Source: Hypsibius dujardini (taxonomy: Eukaryota; Tardigrada; Eutardigrada; Parachela; Hypsibiidae). From it: a stretch of 38,155 nt of DNA. The position numbers and the translations under genes were made by a program. Of the stretch, positions 1-10,500 are shown piece by piece; the first letter of the stretch is position 1; each line of letters opens with the position of its first letter. The notes under the pieces were generated by a model, which saw only the letters and a list, made by a program, of their open reading frames with translations, searched no databases and was not told the origin of the DNA. The stretch covers positions 1 to 38,155 of the forward strand of contig LRSR01011848.1 in assembly GCA_001579985.1 (NCBI GenBank), in the 5' to 3' direction.

Positions 1-52
1 CCCCGCGCCAGGTCATTCCGCTACAAAGAAGGCTCGATGAATTGCCGTACAG

Positions 53-2288
53 CGGTGTCTGGTCTTCGAGTTGGAGGATGAATACCGCAGAGAGGTGTGC
101 TATCGCTGCCGCGTCAGCAGTCCCTCTGGGGTTGTTTTCTCCCGTTGCTCCGGCTGTAAACGTGCCTTCTACTGCAGTAATGAAGGCCAGGTAAGACGGT
201 CGATCCTTCTTGTACATACTGAAAAACGATGTTACCTATGATTGCAATTATGTTAGATATTTAATCGATTCTGTGTTGATTGACTGCTGAAACCGGGTCG
301 CCTGTTTTAATCGATCAATCAATTGTCAATACCAATGGATAAGTTACTAATGTGAACTCAAACTTGCGCATCTTCTGGTACCACAACCAGACCTCAAATT
401 TTAACGCTATACAAGTATTTCTTTCTATTAATAATCTTATGCTTTTACTGCAATTAAAAAAATTCTAACACAAACTAAAAACTAACTAATAAATCTATAT
501 TTTCAGCGCAACGACTGGAACGACTATCACAAGGAGGAATGCAGGCTGTTGTTTCGCCGTCCGGAGTACACGCAACAGCGTGTGGGAAAAGTCAACACGG
601 AGTTCATGAAGGTCGACGGGAAGCCAGTCCTCACGTTTATCCACGTTATCTTGGCGCACAAGGCCATCCTTCGCTTGAAGGTTCGTGGCAGTATCGTGAT
701 ATTAATAAAGCCAATTGATTGATTGATTGATTGATTAAAGTCCCGATTCTGTGATTTATTTACTGTATTACCTTACACCGAATTGCTCTTTTTGGTCGTG
801 TCGACAGAAAGAAGGACTAGAGAGCGACTTCGATAAGTTACCGCTGGACCCTGCTGCTATTATTCCGGCCAATAAGTGGCCGCGAGGTTCACCATCCACG
901 TACAGCGCTAACGAGGCTATTATACGGACTCTCGACTCAGATGGCGTAGTCTATCCGAGTGACCAGATCTGGCGGACGATTTTGAGCCGCATCCTGCAGA
1001 ACCAGAGCGTGATTGGCAGGGCATTGGCCAACCCAGCACCGCCAGCAGGGAACACTAATGTGGGATGCTACACAATAGAGAGGTTGAAGCAACGCGCGTA
1101 AGAGTAGCGTTAGAGTAAGCGTGAGGAAATCGACCAATTGAAATCGTGCGCGGGCGTGGCCACACTTACCTCTTACGCCCCATGCGTTACCCCCGTCGTA
1201 AGGAGCAGTGGGCCTTACGCGGCGACGTAAGCACGGCGTAAGGACAATTCAGTATACTTAACCCTGGTCAATTTACTGGAATATGACTCAAAAATTCTAA
1301 GCAACAGTATCAACTAGCCATCTGGGTTGTAGAAAACAATGAACTCAACTGGAATAGAAAATTTAGAGGCCGACTTTTTTCGCGCACGCCACCGTTCGAG
1401 TAACTAAACTCTTCGTCCGTTAAAAGACCATTCGCGTACGTCAATAGAAGTAGGGATGGCATCAAATGGCGAAAAGCTAGAGCTTGATTTGATTTGATTC
1501 TGAAAGTCATTTTATCATTTGATCATTTGATTTCTTATCACTCCTTTTTCCCATGAAACATGATTTGATTTGATTTGATTTGATTTGATTTGAATTTGAA
1601 TTTGAATTTGACATTTGCCATTTGATGCCATCCCTAAGCAGAAGGGATTTGTATTTCATGACAGAAAACAGAGACACGAGAAAAAGAAATCGAATGATGG
1701 AATTGCAGAAATATTCGGTTTTACGAGATGGTATTTTCTAAAACTCACGCAGAATTCAAGGAGAGCATTGCTTAAGGTTACCTTACGTTAACGCTACGCC
1801 GGCTGCTTCAACCTGTCCTCCGTAGAGTAAGCGTACACTTTTTATACGCTACTCTTACGCCGAAATGCTTCAACCTCTCTAATAGGTTTAATTCTCACCA
1901 GTGGACCCATTGACAACGCGTCGTCGTGTACTTACAATGCCTGGTCTTTGCCGGTGCCGGGAAGTGGCCCTGCTTCAAAGACTGAGATTGCGGCCCTCCG
2001 CGACATCTACGACTCGTGCGAAAAAGGCACGGATATCTGATACTACTAGTCAGGCCGAATGGGCCGGTTACTGGGTCGGATAGAACTCGGCTTTTTTCAA
2101 TGGCTTTGCTCTTTGTTTGTGATTTTACACCACAAGACTGTAACAACCCTAAACATGGTGGGCGTATGAAACACTCCAATCACAAAACGGATATCTGATA
2201 CAACTTTCGAAGGTTTAATCTTGTATCCGATCCATGACCGAGACCAACAGATTTTTGCACGAGCGAAGGGGAAGAGGTAATTTTGCAT

Positions 2289-2321
<33 letters not shown>

Positions 2322-2960
2322 TCCTGCACGTATGTCTGCCTGTATGTATGCCTGTATGTCTGTATGTCTGTACATCAGTCGATCAGCACGTCAACTGAGA
2401 TTACGACGCAAAACTTCTTTTTACAGATCAGTCTGTACATGACTGATACCTTCTGCACGAAGCGACAGCGGAATGACCGATACCTTCGTCTTTCTGGGAC
2501 GCCCTGTCTGTGTCTGGTGTGCAACGATCCGGCGATGGTAAGTCCGCTCTTTTTTCATCTAAATTAGTGCTTCGATCGCAGTGCTTTAAAGTAATGACGC
2601 GACCTTTTGCAGGGAGCGGACCGAACGGCCTTGAAATGCAAGAACGTTCGGTGCCTCCAACCTATTCCGAGCGATGCACGCGCCAAGCTTCCGTGTCGAA
2701 GTTGCGGTCAGACCACCAATCGCACTCGTCTCAAGGAAGGGAAAGCTCTGATGAAACGCATCGACGCCTTCTATCCTCCACCCTTTCCGGCCACGCAGGA
2801 GGCCCATGCTGTGAAAGGTTCGATCAAAGTGATTCGAAAATTCATCGCAGAGGGAGAGCGCATCCTGCACCCCACCAATGTCTACATGGTTTTACTGTAC
2901 ATGGAGGCTATGAACTTCTTGGAATTGCGGATGGTAACTAACAGGATCGTGCCAGCATAG
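53..2960 (+). CDS. SMYD-like MYND/SET protein, partial at 5' end
   Basis: Exons read: 53-190, 507-680, 808-1077 (then an inserted element), 1882-2032, 2425-2537, 2613-2934 or on to a stop at 2960; phases agree at every joint. Exon 1 gives the first part of a MYND zinc finger (CYRC, CSGC, FYCS) and exon 2 completes it (DWNDYHKEEC). The exon from 1882 resembles the end of the SET core (NASSCTYNAW, then ALRDI, then GTE). Exon 2425 gives the post-SET Cys cluster (CLCLVC). Exon 2613 gives a second Cys pair set and the SMYD C-terminal helical motif HPTNVYM. Family members are lysine methyltransferases acting on histones or other proteins. Oddities: one MYND Cys is Gly (NEGQ, not ECQ), the SET NHSC motif is degenerate, and the intron after 2032 lacks a GT donor. 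Upstream exons lie outside the window. Family call is good; activity is doubtful. Confidence 0.75.
1078..1879. mobile_element. TA-flanked TIR element inside the SMYD SET exon
   Basis: Both ends carry the inverted repeat GAGAGGTTGAAGC, which continues with gaps to a shared GTAAGAGTAGCG block about 35 bp in. The element is flanked by TA at 1076-1077 and 1880-1881, the target duplication expected of Tc1/mariner-type elements. There is no transposase ORF, so it is a non-autonomous (MITE-like) element. Further subterminal copies of TTACG/CGTAA motifs fill both arms. Removing the element plus one TA keeps the SMYD frame open (codons ATA ATA GGT TTA). A splice from 1083 or 1098 to the AG at 1900-1901 would also keep it open. 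Confidence 0.8.
1451..1636. mobile_element. hAT-like MITE nested in the TA element
   Basis: The ends are the inverted repeat TAGGGATGGCATCAAATGGC. The 8-bp flanks AATAGAAG and AGCAGAAG match at 6 of 8 positions, as expected for an aged hAT target duplication. The interior is mostly TTTGA repeat, so the element has no coding capacity. It splits the 1078-1879 element and is therefore younger. Confidence 0.65.
2289..2375 (+). repeat. (CTGT)n/(ATGT)n microsatellite in SMYD intron
   Basis: Imperfect CTGT units grade into TATG/TCTG units. The tract lies in the intron between 2033 and 2424 and is pyrimidine-rich on the coding strand. The small Cys-rich ORFs that overlap it are artefacts of the repeat. 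Confidence 0.9.
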
Positions 2961-5079
2961 TTGGATGTGGCAGTGAACCCTAGTACACATCTGGTGTACA
3001 ATTTTTTTTTTCCATACACATAAAAGACAAATTGTCACCTTAAATTTGTACGTAGAAACAGCGGCTTATATCATTCATTTTATGTACGACCACCACAAAA
3101 TGTACGATCGCATTCATTTTAATCATTTTTTAATTCATTTTAGACTTCTGTTATACGATTTATGAAACTGTTGCTGTGTTTGTTTAAAAACAATTCTGGA
3201 AATTGTTTTCAAAAACATCGTTCAAATGGGCACAGCGTCGAATCGTGCCAATCTAACTACGTACGCTTAACAAACCAAGATATAATAGAGCCTGAATGTT
3301 GTTCCAGTCTTCCCACAGCCGTGAAACGTGTAAACATAAATTTCGCACTTTTTCACGAAAATGCTGAAACTGTTTCAAAACAATTTTTGGACACATATTT
3401 CGCCGTGTTTTAATTATATATAATATATAATATATTATAATTAGAAACCCCACCATTGCGTCCCACAAAATGCCAAACCCTGAACACCCTGCACATACTT
3501 TTATTCTGTCATTTATTTCTAAAATCCTACAGTCTGCTCGCGTTTCGAATAAGAGTGAATAAGGCGTATAAATTTTGAACGCTCACACATATCACTTCAC
3601 ATAAATTTAAACGAATGAAAAGAGTGGTCACACGTCCTAAGAACGACCTCAAAAATTCTGTGCGGAATGGCGCATAATTTGTGTGAAAATTTGACTTTTC
3701 ATATGACTTATCGTACTTAATTTTTTTATGTGTACCAGGAAAAAGGACTTTATCTGACTTTCCGCATAGTTTTGTCCGCACATGCACAACGCGCACGTAC
3801 GCATCCACAGTTGTGGAGGAAGTTATATTTCCGTAGGTATTAAGGGGATGACGAGCTCAAGATTTTTCATAACCGACCATTTTCACGTTCACCCTTATCA
3901 GAAAGAGCAACTCATTGGCTACCAGTAGGTGAATTTCTTTTCAGAACAACATATTTTTTAATTGTTTAAGGATGCTTAGAAGATGAGTTACTTTTAGTGC
4001 GAATGTGTAACCGATTGATAAATCGTCACTTCCGTCTAATTAAACACCGCACACCCTCCGAATGAGATTGTGTTTCAGGGTCAGAGTGAATATCATGATC
4101 AAATGATTTGGGTTACGTAAAGATGTCCCGCGATGTGTGTGCCCCTAACGGATAGCGTCAAATTCTAATTTTAATCAATTTATTCAACACAAAAAAGGCT
4201 TTTCAAGCGACCAGGACCACGTGATTAAAATGCTAGCATTTTTAGCGATTCACACTGAAAAATGGCCAGACGTGCGGTAAAAGTGGACCGATGTACTGGT
4301 ATCAAAATGGCTGAATATATTTTGCTGAGTGTTGTGTGCATGGAGTGACTACTGGCGAGTTTTGGCACAAGCCCTTTAAAATGTCAGGTTAGTTGCAATA
4401 TTTGTAGAATAATGAAATAATCCCCATAGAATACATGGTTAAGGCCCACAGGCACAACCAGGCTCATCCTGAAAGTAAAAAATGAGGCATTTTTGTCATC
4501 ACTTCCCTCGTCGATTTCGACAGAATTAAGCCTCGTCCAAAAAGAGTTATGCACTTGCAATTTCACATTGAAATGTCATTAATGTATATTATGGATTTTG
4601 TAAAAGAGTATGGCTATAGTCCTGACCATTACCCGCTAAAATTTATAATTATGACCTTTCTCTCTACTTAAGCTTACTTTCAAATTTTTTTCTGAAACCA
4701 TTTACAACCCGTTATCAGTAAATTGTTTTCGAAAAACCTCCAAAAAACGACTTTGTGGGAGTCTGGTCGTTCAAAAAACCCGTCTTTGGAAGGCTTAAAT
4801 TTCTAGTGTTGCATACGATAAAGGTTATATGTATATTTCGGAACCGGAAAACATGTGGCAAATAATCCGTTCATTGTCACATAGTTTACTCATTGCATCG
4901 ATCGACGACTTTCACTCCGTCTGTGTGACCGTCCATGTAACTGTGTGTTGTTGTTTTGGTGTTCGGTTTTCGGTGTTCGGTGTGTGTTTTTTTCGGTGTC
5001 CTCTGACCCGTCTGTCAGTCCTTACACATCCGTTAAACCGTATGTTACACGGTTTATCCGTTAGTCCCTCGGCTCGTCC
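2961..5079. other. Gene-free stretch
   Basis: AT-rich sequence with many stops in all frames. I see no exon with a convincing splice frame, no long inverted repeat and no known domain. A TA-rich patch lies near 3415-3440. The SMYD 3' UTR, or a further SMYD exon I failed to recognise, could lie here. Confidence 0.5.
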
Positions 5080-5455
5080 TATTATCGGTTCATCTGTCCA
5101 TTTGTTCGTTTGTCCGACTATCGGCTTCGATGATCGTTCTTTCATCGGCTCCTCCGTTAGTCCGTGGACTTATTTGCCCTTGAGATCATTGGTCTGTCCA
5201 TTCGTTGATCTCTTTATTCCTTTGTCCGTCCTTTCATTACTTTCGTCCATCTGACTGTATGCTCGTCCATCCGTCCGTCCGTCCGTCCATAAATTCGTTT
5301 GTCTGCTGCATGAAGTTTACCTGTTCATCCGTCCGTGCGCTCGCCCGCCCGTCTATCCGTCTCTCCAGCCGTAAATCTGTCTGTTCGTATTTAAGGCCGT
5401 CTGTCCATCCATTCAGTCGTTCTTTTATTAATTTTTCTCCAATTTGTGCCACAGC
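5080..5455. repeat. Degenerate TCCG/TCCA tetranucleotide tract
   Basis: About 370 bp of drifting GTCC, TCCG, TCCA and TCTG units, best preserved at 5266-5290. The long Arg/Ser-rich and Asp/Gly-rich ORFs on both strands come only from the repeat. Confidence 0.8.
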
Positions 5456-5697
5456 TACTTCATCGGTTGGCTAAATATCGGTAGTACCATCTGTCAACGT
5501 CCCATGGGTATTCAGGCTAGAGTTCCCTTTAACCAGCGTATTATATTGTAGAATACCGATCAACTAGTGATATCGTACAATCACCTCAGTCGAAAGAGAC
5601 CGGAGCTGATGGGTTGCAAAAATAAGAGACCACAAGACTGCACGTGCTTGATTGTCTGAAAATTGGGTGACTGATTACTTGATAGAAGCACTTTAGG

Positions 5698-5775
5698 GTT
5701 TTCGGCCCGTCGGAACTAATTTCCTAGGGGGGTCCGAGAGTCAGCACCAGTTGATCGGAATTCTACAGTAATCAC
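5698..5775 (+). repeat. Interspersed repeat, copy 1
   Basis: About 75 bp containing CAGTTGATCGGAATTCTACA, closely matching 18392-18466. A more diverged, shorter copy lies inverted at 34964-35030. No coding capacity. The flanks differ, so it is a dispersed element rather than a segmental duplication. Confidence 0.7.
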
Positions 5776-7069
5776 TCCCTGAATTCGTTACCGGGTTCAC
5801 AATTCGCACACCTGATCTTTGCCACGAGTCGCATATCATTGGAGAAACCTCAGTTTCCAGAAAACCGGATTTGCGTGCGAATACCTTCCTGAAAGCACGT
5901 TTTTGTGAAAACTGTTCGAGCAAAAAACGGTTAGAGTCATTCATTAAAGGTCAGGTGGATGTAAATAGTGTTTGAACTTTTTTTATTCTTTTATGTGCAT
6001 TGTAAAATTATGTTGAAATAGATTCTTCTTTGTTTATGTGATTATTTGTTTTTCACGGCTTCCCTCCTCCCTTCCAATTCCCTTTTGCCCTATCAGGGAA
6101 GCAATTTGATTGAAAACCACCTGATCTGGCCAAGGTATTTTCGGTGAACTTAGTACCTCGTGTCGTGTGAGATCGCGTCTGAGACGTCTCTAGTGAGGGC
6201 TGTTGGTTATAAACAAAATTTTTGGGAGTCCCCGGCACACCATAATTGATGAGTCTCTTTACTGATATATGGGGTTCGGTTGTCATAAAAGAGTAAAATC
6301 TTGTGTAAGCAATGGTGATTCTACACGTAAAAATAATTGGTTAAATTTCATAAATAGAGCCAATATATATGACTGAATTTTTTACGAACCCGTTCATTTA
6401 GATGACACCCACCTTAAAAAGATATATCGCAGCGCCATTACGTCATGATGACAATATCCATGCATTTGTGTTACTAATGACATAGTGACGTAATGACATG
6501 TGAATTTGCCACTACTTTAATGATTTTGTGGCAAAACTCGCTGGTATTCATTCAGCGGACTTAAAGCATGGATGCCTTTCTGTTTTATTGGATTATTTAT
6601 TTATTTAATTATTATTTATTCTGGATTATTTTCCTCTTCCCCATCTTTAAAATGCTTAAGGGACGGGTTCTGGCACCAAAAACGTTTCTCGCATCTAATC
6701 TCGAGAGGAACTATTGCATTCCCCAGTTGTTTTTGGGCCTTCTGAATGGATCACAGGAGAGGAAAAGTAAACGCTTTTCAGCCAGCTTAAACGTTATGTA
6801 TATGTAATTCTTTCTTTTTGGCAAATGTTGTTGTTTTTGAATATGGAGAGGATAAAGTTATCGAGGTCGTTCTTCTTTCCAAGCTCGCCATCGAAAAAGT
6901 ATACGGAAAATCGCATTACCAAAAAATCGATGTCATTCAGTAATCCCATTCTGAAATTCCCTCTTCCCCCACTGGAAACTGCCCAATTATAGTTCGTGTT
7001 ATGCTCACATCGTCAGTTTTTTGTCATTTTGCTCTTGTTCAATTCATCAAACCTTCTTTTTTTATGCAG
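5776..7069. other. Gene-free stretch
   Basis: No exon, tRNA or strong inverted repeat is visible. A Lys/Arg/Thr-rich minus-strand ORF at 6053-6286 and a hydrophobic plus-strand ORF at 6568-6807 have no splice context or family resemblance, and I treat them as chance. Confidence 0.45.
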
Positions 7070-7252
7070 AGCACCTGGTCGACTTTCATCACTAAAAGAA
7101 ATTTGACGGACCCGAGTGGCTCATTGAGATGAAGTCGAAGTCCAATCTCACCAAGGAGTAGACCAAGTTGTTTGCTGGACGCATCGCCCGTTTGAAGTCA
7201 GCTCTTCACGCCGATAACTAGATTGACGAAGCAGCCGATTGGAGCTCGGATT
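7070..7252 (+). pseudogene. Decayed terminal exon with in-frame stops
   Basis: A poly-T tract and AG at 7068-7069 precede a stretch that reads like real protein in one frame: HLVDFHH stop KKFDGPEWLIEMKSKSN, then LTKE stop TKLFAGRIARLK, then SALHADN stop IDEAADWSSD stop. Two internal stops are TAG where CAG (Gln) would fit, and one is TAA. The last TAG would be the natural end. I do not recognise the family. No neighbouring exons are visible, so this is probably an orphan relic. An intact homolog would settle its identity. Confidence 0.5.
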
Positions 7253-7568
7253 AGCTGATTTATTTTAATCAATTAAAAATACGATTTTCATACGCATATG
7301 TTTAAGTTTCGCGCGGTAGAAAATAATTCCGGTAGAAATGTCGTCTCTAGTTTTTTCCTGGCCGTTTTCTTTTACCCCGCGAGTAATTTTAAAGTGCGGC
7401 AATATTTTTTCCTGTTACAGTAGTAAATTTTCCTCCTGGAACCGTTTGGCCCAGCCAAGTAAATTTGCTCTTGTGGAATTCTCAGCCGAGGAGGGGAAAT
7501 TTTGGGAAATTTTTCTCCCTCACGCGTCATCATACAGGGCTTTATACGCAATTTTCACAGTCTCGCCT

Positions 7569-10500
7569 TTATGTACAAAGACATTTGACGGAACGCACGG
7601 CATTGTCATAAGGTTGTCCCACAAAGCTCCACCAACTGTAGATCTCCGACGAAGTGGTGGGTGCTTTAAGACTGTAGCCTTGGCCTTTAAAGTCGACCAA
7701 GCTGTAAATGGTCATAGTGCAGCCCTTTGTGACGTGGGCCGAGCTGAAGCTGTCGGACCAGGTTGCCAGATTAGTGTCTTGTATTCCCTTGAGCAACCGC
7801 AGATGAGCTCCCTTCAGGCCGTCTTCTTGGTAGAGGATTCCGCAGAGCGGGTACATGGCGTTGATTTCGCTGATGTCTGTGGTGCTCAGGCGCAGGTCCA
7901 GGCCGATCGGACGGCTCTGATGGGGGGCCTTCGGCCGGATGGTCCAACCGTTGGTATCCAAGGCGAATGCTGTCTTTCGGTAATGTGTGATGGAGTCGTA
8001 GTCGTACGGCGTGCCGCCCGGTGTGACCTGGCTCGAGTCGTATTTACGGAAATTATGATGGTTGGCTGCAAAAAAAAGGAGGTTAGGGGTCGTCCAAGTA
8101 TTACATAAGGGAAAAAACGGTCAATTTTGGGTGCCATACCCTCTAAGTAAGACTTCCCGAAGCATACTCCCACCCGTTTTGCTTGGGGTCCGGGAGTGCC
8201 CTGGGGCGCCCAATGGGTAACTGCCCACCCCTCAAGGGTCTAAGTAAAACTTCCCGAAGCATACCCCCCACCCGTTTTGCTTGGGGTCCGAGAGCGCCTC
8301 GGGGCGCCCCAATGGGCAAGTGCCCACCCCTCAAGGGTCAATAAGATTTCGAAAGCAGGCACCCATACCCTAACCTCCTTATGTAATACTCTTTCGCGCT
8401 ACAGTATACTATGAGAAGCACGTTAATTAAAACCTACGCACGCTTAACTAAATTAACTAATTCTTTCGACTAAAACACATTTCTTTTTTTCATTTCTTTC
8501 AATATTTTGTTTCCAAAAAAATAGTTCAGCACTGGTTTTAATTTACGTGATTCTCATATGCTTTACCGGGGTCGACGTTTTTCAGATTCAATTCGACGTA
8601 ACTGTCCCGATCCGTGCGCGATTGTTCGTGGTAAAACCCTGCAAAAAAACAACAACAAAGAACAATGGACACAGATGTCCAACAGCAGATCCAACGTCAA
8701 TGCAGCTGATACGTGTGGGGCTCACACTCAGTGACGTATTAACTGGCCTATTGTCTGGCCTCCGCCAAAGGGAAAGGCATACATACTGTATTGCATCGTG
8801 GAAGTGGTGGGAGCGGCGTTCGTTTTGAATGATGTTCCCTAGCATGAAGCGAACGCCGCTCCCACCGTTTCTACGATGCAATACAGTACCTATGGCGTGC
8901 ATCAGCTCGTGGACAATAGTTCCGTGGGTCCAACAACCAATCCCGAGATTGACATTTTGCACTCCACCGGCTTTGCCGACTGTAGCCCAGCATCTATTTG
9001 GTATGTGCAAAAAAAGAACAGCGCCACGTTATTATAGTGAAACATGCGACCACACTAATGCTACGTTCATAGTCCGTGTTATTTGCCAGAAGAACTCTTC
9101 AATTGTGACGGAGTTGTTCACTATCGATGCACATATAACAATTGTCGTATGACATTTTGCAAGAGGAACTATGAGCACTCACCAGACATTTCGCAAAACA
9201 TTGCCAGACGAGTGTTATTTTGGGGCGTGGTCTCGCAAGAATCATCTGGCATGCTAAAGCTGGCCGGCCAATCATAAACTGTTGATGGTTTGGAAGTTTT
9301 CTTGAAATTTCTATTTCGAAGTTGTTCTCCAGTTTGATCTTGTTGATAGTATTTTTCAAATAATAATATATTATCCTGTTATATTGAGTTGTCACAGTGC
9401 TGCAATTAGGACAAGCTGCTGGTGCAGTACCAGCAGCTTGTTTTTTCCCCTTCGGCAAATGGTTATTGAAAACCATGACTCAAAATTTGAAAAAGAAATT
9501 ACTGTGACGAATGGAATGGTTGCGGTGATTTCCTTGGGCGGGACTATGAAGTGTCAAACTACTTCGTTGTTCTGACCGGCAACTATGAAGATGTGTGTCA
9601 GACGTCTTTTCTCGCACTGACTTCACGTCCTCGCATCTCGCAATGTTTGGCGAGCGGTATCGCACACTTTCGTCTGACATATCTACGCACAAATGTCCTG
9701 GCGTCTCGCATCTGACACGGATTATGATTGGAAATTTTTATGATCGTAGCATAATGCACGTGATTTAACCCTCTGAGTGCCGGTCAGCTTACACTGGCTT
9801 AATTCTTCCTTCAAACTCCATTTGCTCATCGAGCATTTGCACTTTTTTGATACGGTTTTTTGTTTTGATTCTCTAACAGAACCGTAAAATATAAAGTCAA
9901 AACAACTTTTGAAAAATACTTTCGGAAGTGGTGAGAAGTCATTAAGCCAAACTTGGCTTAAACTTAAATGGCATGTATACTAACCTGCGGTGCGTGCTGA
10001 AAAAAAAATTCCGGACTTCGAAATTAAAACTGGTCCTAGCCAACAAACATATCGATGTAATCCAGTTGAAAATGAAATAAACAAGCGATCGAGAGCGGAA
10101 TGAAAAAATTGAACTCACTAGGAAGATGTTTTGATTCCCTATTGGCAAAATGTCAGCTGTTGTCAAGTTGTTGTGTGGAGGCGCAACAGCGCCGCCTGGC
10201 GGTAAGGCACTAACCAAGCAGGGAAAGTACCAAATGAACCCTTGTCATGTCCACCATTCAAGTTAGGTACTTTCCCTACTTAAGCCAACTTTGGCTGACC
10301 CAGCACTACCCGTATACCTAAAACACCCGGCAACCAGAGGGTTAATGTTAGACTGATGGTACTTACCCGGGTTCATTCTTTTTAATCAACACGTAATCAG
10401 CATGCCCGGACCGCGGGTGGAAGCGAATTCCGTCGGTCTTCTCGAACTCTTTGAAGGCGGTTAAGACCTTGCTGCGTTCTGTTGTGGCTGTTGCAATCAA

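Noticed and set aside
4829-5474. Overlapping ORFs of 141 and 89 residues
   Set aside because: Produced by the TCCG/TCTG tetranucleotide tract; low-complexity Ser/Pro/Val/Leu.
7338-8108. 256-residue plus-strand ORF
   Set aside because: Antisense shadow of the last astacin A exon plus its 3' flank.
9942-10217. 91-residue minus-strand ORF
   Set aside because: Lies wholly inside the piggyBac-type MITE and has no transposase features.
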